From Leptasterias polaris (taxonomy: Eukaryota; Echinodermata; Asteroidea; Forcipulatida; Asteriidae), in the NCBI GenBank assembly GCA_037783415.1, contig JAZGTN010000024.1, positions 682,001 to 746,000 of the forward strand: DNA of 64,000 bases, in the 5' to 3' direction. Numbering within the stretch: the stretch's first letter is position 1; each line of letters opens with the position of its first letter. The position numbers were made by a program, and so were the translations under genes. A model generated the notes under the pieces. That model was not told the DNA's origin. It searched no databases and worked only from the letters and a program-made list of their open reading frames with translations. Positions 23,542 through 36,186 of this stretch are shown piece by piece.

Positions 23542-23567
<26 letters not shown>
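23455..23567 (+). pseudogene. 3-prime end of a LINE ORF2 followed by a G27 tract
   Basis: The stretch FFPRTVKLWNSLLGVVSAAP followed by NLEAFK is the characteristic C-terminal tail of CR1/Jockey-like LINE ORF2 proteins. The reading frame then runs straight into 27 guanines (23541-23567). Confidence 0.7.
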
Positions 23568-23573
<6 letters not shown>

Positions 23574-24149
23574 TTCAAGTCTGTAAGCAGCAGCTCAGTT
23601 TTTACTTGCACTGTTCCCCGCACCAATTGAGTCAAAGATGTCTTTGTCTTCAGCACTTTCAGTTCTTCAAGTTTTGTTTAAGGTAGCACTTTTGTGTCCG
23701 ATCTGCACTCCACCAACAACCAAGCACCCTTGGCTTTACGTCCTCACTTTAGGATCCTGCCGAGTTATCTACGTAAACGTAAACGTAAACGTAAGCGGGT
23801 TGGTTGATGGCCCGAAGGATATCGTTTTTGAGCCAATAGTCTTCCTGGATAGTAAGCTCACGGCATCAATCTGGTTTATACACGTGGTTACCATGTACCT
23901 AGATAGTCGATTTCCAAAGATAATCGCAATATTTATTATCTTTTTGTTTCTTTTTCTTGTCTCCAGTTTATTCTATAAAAGTCAGAAAACACTGAATAAT
24001 GATAATGTATAGCCAAATAGTAAACTTTTATGACAAATTAAATGATTCTCAAAACATTTTGTGGACAAATCCAAGCACGTACATCGCTGTACTTGGTAAC
24101 AACGCTTACACTCAAGGAAGACTGTTGGCTCCTAATTGGGTTTTTTTGC

Positions 24150-24306
24150 GCGGTCAGCCGGTCGCGAATTGTTTTTCCCACCGCGGTAAAGGCCATTCTG
24201 TGCAGCTGCTAGTTGATATGAAGCTTGGCACGTACGGATCCCAGTGAGATATGCAAATATTGGCCTTTACCGCGCTGGGAAAACAAATTCGCCAGCCGGT
24301 CCGCGG
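24150..24306. repeat. Long imperfect hairpin (45-bp arms)
   Basis: The left arm 24150-24194 includes TTTTTCCCACCGCGGTAAAG. The right arm 24262-24306 includes its complement CTTTACCGCGCTGGGAAAAC. The loop is 67 bp. Probably a small MITE nested in the TTAA element. Confidence 0.8.
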
Positions 24307-24857
24307 ACAGGATAAAAACACTTTGAGCTGGATGGATTTATGTAGACTGGGTCCTCATGCCTCGCCATAGTGATAACATTTACGTAAACAAAGTACCAGT
24401 CTACTTGCGATATGTGGATCTTGGATCGATGTACTCAAAATCAAGCCGAGCTGCGGAATCGCCTCGCCCATTCAAGAACGAAAAATCCCTAAATCACAAA
24501 TCCGTTGTAAATTGTCTTGCTGGTTTTTAACCTGTTGGATCGTCCATTGAAGAGTCACATTTGCGGCCGTATTGATTGCAAACGGTGGAGCTTGGCAGGT
24601 TATATTGCGTTAGCTCTGTACATTCATATAGGCAGGTCCAAACTGCTTGCCGCCGGTGACGTCACGAATCCGGTAACGTTTGTTTGACCTCGCGTTTTCA
24701 GATTTTGGGCTGGGAGTGTTTCGAGGAAAAGACATTTTTACTCTGTTTTAGCGTGAGGTAAGGGACTCATATTAATTTTTTATATTTCTTTGGGACTCCA
24801 TCTATTGGAAAAATGTAAAAACAAAAAAATTCAGAGCATCCTGTAACCGCTCTTTAA

Positions 24858-25832
24858 ACTAGATAAACTAAGCTTTCCATCCATGTAACATGTTTTTTGA
24901 TTGGTGGACTGGAAAGAGGGGCACTTTCTGTGTCAAATCACAAAGCTCGTTGTGGGAGACCGTGACCTTCTGTTTCTTCATAGTCTGGACTACGATCCGT
25001 ATGACGTACAGTATGTGTGAACGTAAACCAGACCGACTCTAAACCGCGCGAATCACAACCAACGCCGCATCATCAAATTCCGTTGTAGAACTCGTCGTTT
25101 GCAAAGCTTTTTTGCCATTTCAAGTCGTAATTCTTTTTACCCAGAAGATCATTTGTGAAGTTATTAAACCTTTGGGTCCATGTGTCAATATTAAAACCCA
25201 AAGAGTATCGGATAAAAGGTATTTTTCAAGATTTTATTCGAACCATTGTGGCTGGATCACTTCATTTGGTTCGTGCAGAGGTTCTGGCTGTTGTACAACA
25301 GTTTGCTATTAAACTATTGGTAAAACGGGTTATGTGTATTTTTTTGTGGAATGATGTACAAACAAAAATGTTTTTAATGTTTTTGTTGTGTAAGTATCAG
25401 TGTTCACTGTTAGAAATAAATCTTTTTTATATTTATTGGGCATTATTTTACAAACTATATTGTCACATAAACATACTATTATTTTTATCATTCTTTATAA
25501 TGTGCACTTTTTCATAAATAAGCCTCCATTATGCCACGGAGAAAAGAAACACTTGTTTTGTTTAGTGCCACTTATTGTGTGGAGAGCAGTTTCAGGGGAC
25601 TGAATGATAATAAGTAGTCTGTCTGTTATCTGTTTATTTTTATCCTTCTTAGGCATTCTGTGTGCATTTGTTTATATATTTTTAACCAATTTCCTTTAAA
25701 TATTTAAAATGTGTATTTCTTAAACTTTTACTATTTATTGTATTTTTATGTCACGAGAGCCCAAGGCAATTTCTATTGTATACTTGTATATAAATAGCAA
25801 TAAACCAAATCAATCAATCAATCAATCAATCA
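24858..25832 (+). repeat. Probable LINE 3-prime region ending in (AATC)n
   Basis: The segment ends GCAATAAACCAAATCAATC and continues with AATC repeats to about 25832; a short tetranucleotide tail is typical of several LINE clades. Upstream AT-rich open frames are not recognisable proteins. How far left the LINE extends is uncertain. Confidence 0.4.
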
Positions 25833-25965
25833 TCCCCTATTATGTAAATGGAGTAACCCATTTGTGGTTTATCAGCACAAGCCGGAGCCATGTGGATTGC
25901 ACTAACCCCTATCAAAGGTCAGCGCAATCACCGTGAGCATGGAGCGGGAGGTGTGTGTTGCATTA

Positions 25966-26441
25966 GGGAGGTTTCGCATACGAACGGATACGGTTAATGC
26001 GACGGATACGTCATCATTATGACGTCATACGCTACTCGCTATCCGCTATACGTGCAGACGACACTGATATCCCGCTTGCTACACGTAAGTAAAAAACACG
26101 TAGGAAAACTCGAACTTCTAGTAATTCTCCTGTATTTGTTTCCAAATATGCATGAATAGTATCAAAATAAATGAATCACTGAACATGTACGTGTCATTTT
26201 GTTGATTTCTAAAGACTTTGAAATACGAAAAATGCACTGTTTCTTCGTCATTTTCCTCTAAAGCTATGAACATCAGCTCGTCTATGGAGGATGCCATGTT
26301 GAACAGCGCCACCAAGTGCTGTGCTGGAACAGCGAACAGTGCCACCAAAACGCTGGGATTGCAAAACAACAGAAAGGCTGCTAACGGTTACGGATAGCTA
26401 AACGTATGCGTATGCGTATCCGTTCGCGTGCGAAACCTCCC
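25966..26441. mobile_element. 476-bp TIR element
   Basis: The ends GGGAGGTTTCGCATACGAAC and, inverted, GGGAGGTTTCGCACGCGAAC are flanked by TA on both sides. GGG-starting ends suggest PIF/Harbinger or a Tc1-like MITE. A minus-strand peptide inside starts MASSIDELMFIALEENDEE, which could be a transposase N-terminus remnant (inference). Confidence 0.7.
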
Positions 26442-26764
26442 TATCTGCTCAAAACGGGGTAAAGTTCTTCATATGTTATTTCAAAATGTTTTTAAAAAAG
26501 CGTTGGTGACTCAAACTCATATAGGCCTAAAAAATGAGTTCTTCAAAAAGTTGTTTAAAGGCAAATAGTATGATATGAGGGAAATTGTTAGAGCGATTAA
26601 GCGGCTGGCGCAGAATACCGTGACACAACAGCTGTATTTCCAGGCACACCGCACCGTCGCGAACATTTCCAAGCACAGTCAACATGGGGAGCCCGCAGAG
26701 CGGACAGATATATAGATTGTTTACCAATACAGATACATTAATGTAAAAGCCCCCATCTTGGTAG

Positions 26765-28050
26765 CCGTCATGGTGGCGTCTGCGAGCACTGAACGCGTGA
26801 TTCGTTTTTAGGGGTGTACGCTTCTAAATAAACTCCCATAGCACATAGGCCTGCTGAAGTGTAAAATGCTAAATTTTTAACAAATACTTGAACGCCAGAT
26901 ACTTGCCTAACCGGATGTTGCCAGATGTACCTTTGACCTCGTATCCGTTCACACGGCGGAGATTCGTAGTAATAAAACAACATTACATTCAAACATTAGG
27001 CCTATGCACGCGCAGTATGCATCAGACGATCGAACCAGATTCTCCTGCTGGTGGTGTAGCTGACATAAACGTCACACTCCGGAGCAGACCAATCACAACA
27101 CAGATATGGAAAGCTTACATCCCGAAAGCAATGTTCTCCTACAATGAAATCTAGCAAAAACCCCAAAACCCGGGGAGTACTGTTATGCATAATTTAACAG
27201 TCATGTGGTGCAATATATGCATCACGTGATGCCACTGGTACGACTTGTGTTCCTATAAGCCGACGTAATAAACTTTTAGGTTACCAATGTAAATTTCAAC
27301 TGTTAAAGGTAGGTGCGGGCCGGCCACACTTGGCACCGAGATGAACTGCGCAACGACAAGATCAAGGTGGACATTCCGGAAGCTGAACAGCATTGGCAAC
27401 CGTAAATGTTGATCATTTAAAAAAGTAAAAAAACATACACAAATTTAAATGGACACTGAAGTCCGGAGGCACTGATTAATTTGAGAACGAAGAATGTCCA
27501 CAATGGTGAGCTTCATGCGCGATCGTGAACTTGATGGATCGCAATGAGATAAGTAGGCCTACACCGGCCGTGTCGTCAGATTATTTTAAGGAAGTCTAAA
27601 ACTCAACGTCGTCAGAATTCTCATCTGCTGATTCAACGAGATAAAGTGCACTTAAACACCAGCTTCATGACTGATTTCAGTCGGTATCTACGGTAGTTTT
27701 GACCGCGTACGACAGGGTAAGTAAAGTTCTCGTGGTTCCCATTAATGCCTTAATGTTAATTCAGAACGAAATTATATCAAAATTTCGAAAAAGGGGCTTG
27801 TGGGATTCAGTCAAAAAATATTCTACGAGATTCTATTGGTCAATAGGCTGTACCAAGTACGGACAATATTTATCCCGATAAGGTCATGTGATTATTGTTC
27901 TCCGTGCACTTTCCAAATATATTCTCTCAATGATTGTTTCCCTTGTTCACAACATTTCTGACGAAAAGAGAGAAAAATCGTTATGATACATGAGCACACT
28001 CGATTACTCGGTTTAGCTCAGCATTATTTACCCCATGGTATGTATGTGTG
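26765..28050 (+). repeat. Segmental duplication block B, copy 1
   Basis: Parallel to 33623-34775. Shared stretches include ATGGTGGCGTCTGCGAGCAC, TCACACTCCGGAGCAGACCA and AAGCACACTCGATTACTCGG-like sequence near the end. Small indels separate the copies. No exon is evident. Confidence 0.88.
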
Positions 28051-28945
28051 TTCCGTCCCGTCTTGACAATCGTCCCAACTATGGGACCAGTCCCAACTTG
28101 AGTGTTACAGCTAGTTGGGATCGCCCATAGAGATCTACAGTACAGGCTGTATATAGCCTACTGTACAAGATAGCCTCCGCGAAAGTGATGACTGTTATCA
28201 ATCGTGGGTACTTTGGTGATATGCGGGTACGGATCCCCCCTCCTTAATGTGTTCATTATGTGGGTTTTACCATATTTTACAGTCCGGTACAATGCCTAAT
28301 CAGGAAACACGTACACTGCTGATCAGGTTACATTCATTCTCCAGTACAATTGTCTCCAAAACAGTAAACACTTTAGATGATTCCTGATCAGAAAAACATC
28401 TGTCAAAGTGTACACAGCATCTCAAATAACAGGAAACACTACCAACATTACCAAATAAGGAAAGATTTTTCAATTGGTGTAGTGTTTCTATACATCAGGA
28501 AACAAACATATCCTGCTGATAAGGAAACATTTCCCCTTTATCGAGAATGTCTTTCCCTATCGACACAAAATATTCTTTATAACTTGCTCCTGAATGTCCC
28601 CCAAAAAAAAATATATATATATATGTATATAATAATAATATTAATAATGAGATTTTTTGTGTGCATCATGCTGTGATAAAATGAGTAAAAAAATAACAAT
28701 AATAATAATTGTAATAGAATAAAAAAATAAGATCAAATGAGAAAATAAAACAACACATATATACATGTAGGCCTATGCCTCTAAAATATTATGATTGAAC
28801 TAACTATCCACTTCACATCTGTTTTCCAAAAACTTTACCCTTTCACGCATCTGGGATTAGTTTCAGTTAACAAACAAAACAAAACAGTTTTTCAACCTAT
28901 TTTCGTTCGAACGAGATGATAATAAGTCGTTCGAACGGCTTAATA
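28051..28945. other. AT-rich intergenic with low-complexity ATA/AAT tracts
   Basis: The part from about 28600 to 28720 is (AT)n/(AAT)n low complexity. Just before the next block, TTCGTTCGAACGA and TCGTTCGAACG (28906-28937) are short palindromes. There is no coding signal. Confidence 0.5.
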
Positions 28946-29572
28946 ACCGCCCTGACACGCTCGGTCTTAGAGTTACCGGGGACGTGTCTGCAGAGCCGCT
29001 TCGTGGGTGTCTGAGCGCCTTTGGCCCCCATCAGCCTGCGCCTCCGAACGCCTCCGACACCGTACTTTGCTGTCTTCTCGGAGGGTCCTCTCCTCGACCA
29101 GGCAGGGGTAGCCCAGCGGCTCTGGACCCAGGCAGACCCTCGCCGCCCTGGCACGCTCGGTCTTTGCTTTACCGGGGCCTTGTCTTCAGAGCCGCTTCGT
29201 GGGTGTCGCAGCGCCTTTGGCCCCTATCAGCATGTGCCTCCGAAGGCCTCAGACTCCGTACTTTGCGGTCTTCTGGGAGGGTCGTCTTTGCACCCAGGCA
29301 GGGGTAGCCCAGTGGCTCTGGACCCAGACAGACGCTTGCCGCCCTGGCACGCTCGGTGTTAGAGTTACCGGGGCCTTGTCGGAGCCGCTTCGTGATGTCT
29401 GAGCGCCTGCTCCTCCGCCTGCTCCTCCGAAGGCCTCCGACTCCGTACTTCGGTATGATGGGGGCCAAAGGCGCTGCGACACCCACGAAGACAAGGCCCC
29501 GGTAAAGCATAGACCAGGGCGGCGAGGGTCTGTCTTGGTCCAGAGCCGCTGGGCTACCCCTGCCTGGTCGAC
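28946..29572. repeat. GC-rich 196-bp tandem repeat with an inverted terminal copy
   Basis: The string CCGCCCTG begins at 28947, 29143 and 29339, giving an exact 196-bp period over about 2.5 units. From about 29455 to 29572 part of the unit recurs in reverse orientation (CCCCGGTAAAGCA, CCAGAGCCGCTGGGCTACCC). The block is GC-rich within AT-rich flanks and is therefore open in several frames on both strands, which is why long ORFs appear here; no known protein is recognised. Confidence 0.9.
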
Positions 29573-30789
29573 TTAATTTTTAATTTGTTATAATTCAACT
29601 TGCCAGCAATGCGCTTCCGTACAGATTAGCAACAGGGGAGATTTTGTTTGTTAGAGCGATTTGCGGTTTTGATTGCATATGATTTTTAAAGTAGGGGGCC
29701 TATTCGCTGCCATTTTCACTGAGATCCTGAATTCATTTCCCCCCACCCAGAAATATTATTATTTAACTATAAAAATAGAATAAATGGTTTGGATCGTTTG
29801 TGGTGTGAAGAACCTCAGTACAGTTTTGTCAAGCTGTCAACCTTCAGGCAACTGCTCATTATAAGAACCACAATGGACTAATTTAATTTGGCAGTAAATA
29901 CGATCGGTGGTCCTATCAGCTTTAAAGTACGATGCTCGTGAAGAGTACTACTTCATATCAAGTACAACTAAATGTGACTGTCTCGCACATTATCAAAGAA
30001 GGCATTAGGTTGAGAAACTTTATAGAGGGAGGTGGAATGCCACTTTTATTGCTTATTACTTCGTCTATTGCCCCGATTTAGTCTTTATTGCCGTCAATAT
30101 TGTCAATATTGACATCAACTTGTAAAAAAGAGTGGTGTCGTGAAAAGTCACGGAAATATTTGCGTCATTGTTCAACGACTTGGTGCACAAGTGGTTATTT
30201 TGTGAGCTACGAATATTTATCTCAATATTTATGATCGGTGTCCCTTTAGGGAGCACCGACGGTAGGTAAAAAAATGAACAATCAGAGTTATATCACTACG
30301 TCACGGGAACAATCTAGTTGCAAATTCTATAGAAGCAAAGTACAGTTTAAAAACTATATTTTGTAGGTCCAAACAAAATTCGGTCACCAATCATTATTCT
30401 TATGGGAGCTCACGCAGTTACGTGTATCTTTCGAATTCAATTAAATATTCGGATGCCTCTCTTTCTTCTTTTCACAATTTTAATATTTACTGTAATCATT
30501 CCCCCCCGCCCCCCGTTAAAGTGGAGCTATACAGCCCCATTTATTTCATTCCTCGCACGAATAACAGAAATACAGTTTTACTTCAACAAGAAACAAATTA
30601 ACAACAATTTATTATATTTACAATTAGGAGGTTAACAACAAATATAGTGCATATTAAAGGGACACACCGGTTACCAGTTCACGTAATTTAGTAATGTAGA
30701 ATCAAAGACAATTATTTCTAGATGGTTTTTATATTTTTGTTATACAAAAATATCACGTAATTAACGAGAAATGACCGAAAAAAACAAAA
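29573..30789. other. Intergenic, nothing recognised
   Basis: No supported exon, repeat family or RNA gene. Confidence 0.4.
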
Positions 30790-32420
30790 GCGGTCAAAGG
30801 TCACCGTTTACGCTTTACCAGCCGTTGCAAGTGTCAAATTTACGGGATACATGCTGTGCAATGTTTTTAGACTGGTGCTCTGTTTGTCTAAATCTAAGGA
30901 TGTCATTACCTTTGTCCTCAAAGTTAATGCTACTAAGAAAGTGATTCGGGGGGCCTTCCCTCGTTTCACTGACATACTCGGCTTTAATGTTTCTCTTTAA
31001 GCCCGCTACAATGCGACCAGCATTAATGGGCAAAATATCACACTTAGTCGGATTATTTCCATTGATAGATTAGCCACTGTCTTCAATAATCTGTTTAAGA
31101 CAGAGGATGCCCTGTGGTCTCAAGATAGAACTATCTAAAACCTTTTGAGTGTTGTCAGTGATGATGGTTTTATTCCATAATGGCAAATTACAAGTTTCAT
31201 TAAAACAACTGAAATTATGACGGACGTTCACATTTGATTAGCTGATGCCATTAATGATAGCCCTATAAAAGGGTTGAGTTTCGGGAACGACTGACTTTGG
31301 GCAAGTTAAGATAAACCAGCCGAGACTGTTTTAACCACTTGCTTTAAAGAGACAATATTCAAAAAAGCATTTCCATTTACCAGTACTCTTTCTAAAGTTG
31401 CTCAAAACATTCATTTTATGAGCGTGAAGTTTTAGTTGAATGTCTATAACACCAGTACCGCCTTTCTCTGTAGGGCTACACACTACTACGCTTGATTTTG
31501 TCAATTTTCCCATCCCAATAAAAGCACCATTTAATTCTTTCCATCTGATTAATATATTCTTTAGGGCCTGATAGAACAGAACCATAGTAAGACAAACCTG
31601 ACCCTATTAGGCAATTACAAACTAAAGACTTTCCTCTCAGGGTAAGATCTCTAAGTTACCATTTATTTAAGACAGTTTCTATTTTACCAATGCGAGGAGC
31701 CCAATTTCTGTCTGTGTTGTCTTTATTACCAAAAAATATACCAAGAATTTTCAGATGATCGTTAACCCAGGTAAAAGATCCAGGTTTGTCTTTTCTATTT
31801 TTCCAAGTACCAAGCAAAAGGCATTGAGATTTTAGAAAATTGACTTTGGATCCCGAGCCTTTACCATAAGTGTCAATAATATTCCTGAGAACATTGAAAT
31901 CGTTTTCTTCAGTGATAAAAATAGTGGTGTCATCGGCATGCTGAACCAGTTTAAGGGACTTGTCACTATTAGGTATATAGAGAAAGACCTTTAATACCAT
32001 TATTTTGTCTTATTAAAGCAAGCCAACTCCTCGGCGCAAATCGAATATAACAAAGGGGATAGAGGACAACCTTGTCTAATTCCTCGTGTAACACAAAATG
32101 GTTCGGTTATAAATCAGATTAACTAAAACACTACTAAAAGGGTTACTGTACAAAATGTTAACCTAATTAATAAGACTTTTGGGAATGCCCATTTTGTCCA
32201 TTATACCAAACAAGTATTTCCATTCAATTCTGTCGAAAGCTTTTTCCTGGTCAACACATAGTAAGGCACCCTGTTTGTTCTCATTATTGACATAATAAAT
32301 GCTATCTCTAAGGACCATCGGGTTATGATGGATATTCCTTCCCTTGACTCCACAAGATTGATCTTCCCCAACGGTTCACGTATACAATCATAGGCGCAAT
32401 GCTGGTCCACAACAACCAAT
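30790..32420 (-). pseudogene. LINE (L1/Tx1-like) ORF2 remnant
   Basis: Minus-strand translation shows RT boxes in order: VDQEKAFDRIEWKYLFGIMD, then GIRQGCPLSPLLYSICAEEL, then KLVQHADDTTIF, where HADD replaces the usual FADD or YADD box. After these comes LKILGIFFGN and an L1/Tx1-like connection region. Frames shift several times, so it is dead. The C-terminal part ends near 30790. Confidence 0.85.
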
Positions 32421-32794
32421 GTTCTGTATACGTGAATCGTTGATAATCGTTACCATCGTAGCGCGCAGCATTACCAGGAGGAAAATTTCAACGGCGGCCA
32501 TTTTGTTAACGGAAGGCGAGGATTCTGAAAACGGTGAGAATTTATCACTTTTTGCAACTTTTGTTTTGCGGAGTGGATTTTCTGGACCCAACCCGACCTC
32601 GATGAGAGTATAAGAAACACATAGAGCCTAATTTTGGCGAGATCCGGTTTGGGAAATTAACTGTAGGTGCAGAAACGTGAAGGGAAAAAAGTTTCGAATA
32701 GGATTTTGTACATGTCACTCTATGAGGGTAATGGAGACGATAGCGGAATGAACCTCATAGTCATAGTTCTAGGAGTAGGTCTGGTACTACTTCA
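32421..32794. other. Short intergenic segment with a possible plus-strand leader exon
   Basis: AACGGTTCACGTATAC (32368) and GTATACGTGAATCGTT (32425) form a small inverted repeat at the LINE edge. Near 32490-32535, GGCGGCCATTTTG followed by a GTGAGA donor-like site could be an untranslated first exon of the downstream NLR gene, but nothing proves it. Confidence 0.25.
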
Positions 32795-33500
32795 TGAATA
32801 TGAAACTAGTTTAGTAGTTACTACATATTTTAAAACAAGGAAGGTCACGTTGCGTTTATTTTGATTTTCCAAGTAGTATTGTGCAAAAAAGTAACAATCT
32901 TGTTGCACAACGTTTGAATCAATTTTAACAGTGTTTTTTCCTTCTGAAACATACCGTGTAAATCACCGATCACCTCCATCTTTCCCCGTTTAAAGCAGTT
33001 AACCACAAACACACAACGGTTAAAATAAGGGGAAGCCCCATGTACGACAAAAGAGGGCGCATGCCTCCGACTTCCAATATACGGCTCTGACTCTGGGTGG
33101 CGCTCTTAAACATCAACTCCTTGTGCACGTGTCTCTGAGGGAAGAAAACCATAAAACATCTACCCAATCACAATTCGTGTTGCCTAAGCCTGTAAAACGT
33201 CTCGTGAAACTACTCTGTGTTGTTTGAAACATACCGCTCGACTACCAGCGCAAATGTACGTGGAATAAAAGAGAGTGATTGCATGATTATGCCTCTGTTA
33301 CAATTATGCTAAAATCTCTCCAGTAGTCGGACACTTTGGAAAGCAGACGGAGCTATAGTGGCACGACTAATCCACCATGGCCAGGCTTCCACCATGGCCA
33401 GGTAAGAATTCATGTGAAATGTTGTTAATTTATAAATTGAAAGGTGTTACCTACTCCTCATGAGCAGTGGCGTATATAAATTCACGGGGGGAGGCAAGCG
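32795..33500 (+). repeat. Segmental duplication block A, copy 2
   Basis: Matches 18541-19700 in the same orientation but lacks about 435 bp present in copy 1. It joins almost directly to block B copy 2. Confidence 0.85.
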
Positions 33501-33622
33501 GCGCAAAACCAATAGGACCCCAATAATTCACATAATTGGGGTCCCAGGATCATTAGCCCTGTGGTACACCTAATTAACAGGACGGTGGCTGGTTTAGAAA
33601 CAATGGACACCCCCATCATTGA

Positions 33623-34775
33623 TAGCCATCATGGTGGCGTCTGCGAGCACTGAACGCGTGATTCGTTTTTAGAGGTGTAGGCCTATAGGCCTACGCTACT
33701 GGATAAATTCCCGTAGCACATAGGCCTGAAGTGTAAATAAAACAACATTACATTCAAACAGTATGCACACGCACCATGCAGCAGACGATCGAACCAAATT
33801 CTCCTGCTGGTGGTGTAGCTGACATAAACGTCACACTCCGGAGCAGACCAATCATAACACAGATATGGAAAGTTTACATCCCGAAAGCAAAGTTTTCCTA
33901 CAATGAAATCTAGCAAAAACCCCGGGAGTACTGTTATGCATAATTTAACAGTCATGTGATGCAATATGCATCACGTGATGCCACTGGTACGACTTGTAAT
34001 GTTTCTATAAGCCGACGAAATAGACTTTTAGGTAACCAATGTAAACTTCAACTGTTAGAGGTAGGTGCGGGCCACACCTTGGCACCGAGATGAACTGCGC
34101 AACGACAAGATCAAGGTGGACATTCCTGAAGCTGAACAGCATTGGCAACCGTAAAAGTTGGTAATTTGAAAAAGTAAAAAACCTACACAAACTTAAATGG
34201 ACACTGAAGTCCGGAGGCAATGATTAATTAGGTAACGAAGAGTGGTCACGATGGTGAACTTCATGCGCGATCGTGAACTTGTGGATCGCGATGAGATCAA
34301 CACGGCCGTGTCGCCAGATTTCAATGAAGTCTAAAACTCAACGTCGTCAGAATTCTCATCCTCTGCTGATTCAACGAGATAAGGTGCACTTACACAACGG
34401 CTTCATGACTGATTGCAGTCGGTATCTACGGTAGGATCGCGTACGACAGGGTAAGTGAAGTTCTCGTGATTCCTACGCCTAATGCCTTAGTGTTCATTCA
34501 GAACGAAATTATATGAAAATTACGAAAAAGGGCGTATGGGATTCAGTCAAAAAATATTCTACGAGATTTTATTGGTCAATAGGCCGCACCAAGAACGGAC
34601 AATCCCGATAAGGTCATGTGATTATTTTTCTCCCTACACTTTCCCAATATAATCTCTTAATGATTGTTTCCCTTGTTCACAACATTTCTTACGAAAAGAG
34701 AGAAAGATCCTTATGATAGATAAGCACACTCGATTACTCGGTTTACCTCAGCATTATATACCCCATAGTATGTGT
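33623..34775 (+). repeat. Segmental duplication block B, copy 2
   Basis: Matches 26765-28050 in the same orientation with scattered substitutions and small deletions. Confidence 0.88.
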
Positions 34776-35589
34776 ATACACTGTACCATCAATCAGTTGA
34801 TATCAGCCCTTGATACACTGATGGTTGCTCTCCGAGCCTTTCGACAGGCCCGGTTATTTATTGTGTTTTTATTCAAATTTAAATTGTTTTATTTTGCATA
34901 AAAATTCCCTTTTTTGCATTCTGATCCAATTGAAATGCGCAGCGACTGTTTTTTCTTCTTAATTTTTCTTGCTCGCGATAGGCCTACGTCTATATTCATT
35001 GTACGTCTTGCTGCGCTATTCATACACAAATATTTTGCTGGAGTTCTTGATATTGTTATTCATAATTTCAAAGTCATGGGATTCCAGTGTTTAGCAAAGG
35101 GGGCGGATTGTCATGTCACGTGCCCACTCCGATCCAGTGACCCAGGAATATGTTTTTAAATGACAATGCCCAGCTCTCTTGCACATTGACCCTTTCTGAG
35201 ATTATAAGCAAAAGTACTTTGAACGGTGGTGTTATTTGTTCACCCAGTATTGTAGTGACATCAAAGTTGCTTCCAAAATGTAACTTAGCTTGCCATAAAA
35301 TATTCAATGTACTGTTCACTGTGCTTTTCAAACAAAATTATGTGACCGTGATTTCTTGATATTGTTATTTATAACTTCAGTCATGCGATTCAATAGTATT
35401 GTCAAGGTAGATTATTGTTAGGGGGGTGGGGATCATACATCATGTCACGTGCTGCCCGCTCCAGTATTGTCAAGGTAGATCCGGGGTATTGTAAAGGGAA
35501 GGGTATGTAAAGTCGTGTCACGTACAGCCCGCTCCAGTGTGCCCCGTGATATGTTTATTTTAAAGGGAGGGTATACATTTTGGTAATTA
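34776..35589. other. Upstream region of the NLR gene, nothing recognised
   Basis: A short direct repeat CCAGTATTGTCAAGGTAGAT-like occurs near 35391 and 35462. There is no supported exon. Confidence 0.4.
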
Positions 35590-35935
35590 CTCAACAAATT
35601 AATGATCATAAAAACTTACTTGGTAGAGAACACTGGAGAGCTGTTAATATTTAAAAAAAAAACATTGTTAGAAACGACACCCTTTGATGTAATGTACTTT
35701 TCGAGAAAGAGGAATGTTTCGACCCCAAAAATTGAATCTGAGAAAAGCGTCAGGCATGAAGCCTTTCTCAGGCATCTGAAAGCAATTCTGCCTCAAGTTT
35801 AGAGGGTTTTTTTTCGTTTTTTTCTTTAATCTTGCCACTTCGATGACCAATTGGCAAAATCATGGGGGTGATCTTATCGGCCACCCCTTCAGGATTTACG
35901 CTAGTGCAAAACACGCCGATGAACCCGGTAGTTCA
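35590..35935. repeat. Dispersed echinoderm-type repeat
   Basis: It contains ACTTACTTGGTAGAGAACAC, TTTTCGAGAAAGAGGAATG, an inverted-repeat centre around GGCATGAAGCCTTTCTCAGG, and CCACTTCGATGACCAATTGG. It resembles a hairpin-cored repeat common in echinoderm genomes (from memory) and is related to 9550-9690. Confidence 0.55.
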
Positions 35936-36186
35936 CAGGTTCTGATTCTGATTACTTTAAATGCCACGTTAACAGAATCAAAAACTTTTTAAGAATCCTA
36001 CCAATAGCCTAGTCGAAACTGGAAGAAACAAGAGCGATACTGAAAGAGAAAGCCACCAAAGTTCAGGTTACAAGATTCCCCATAATGCCATGAGTTTGAG
36101 GTTTCACAGTTACCTATATAGTTTTAACTACAACATAAATCGCTCCAAATACACAAACTGGTGATGATTTTTATTTTTATTTTCAG

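Larger units (their letters stand above)
23362..24853. mobile_element. 1492-bp TIR element bounded by TTAA
   Basis: The ends AGAGCGGTTAAAGGATGCTC and, inverted, AGAGCGGTTACAGGATGCTC match at 20 of 21 positions. They are flanked on both sides by TTAA (23358-23361, 24854-24857), the target of piggyBac and Kolobok elements. No transposase is recognisable. It contains a LINE 3-prime remnant, a G27 tract and a large hairpin. Confidence 0.75.

Noticed and set aside
28897..29510. Overlapping proline/arginine-rich open frames on both strands
   Set aside because: They arise from low stop-codon density in a GC-rich tandem repeat; no splice sites or known domain support a gene.
33360..33407. Possible plus-strand start exon with CCACCATGGCC and a GTAAGA donor
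   Set aside because: Strong initiation context, but it would end in phase 1 while the first visible NLR exon starts in phase 0, and the region is a duplicated repeat.
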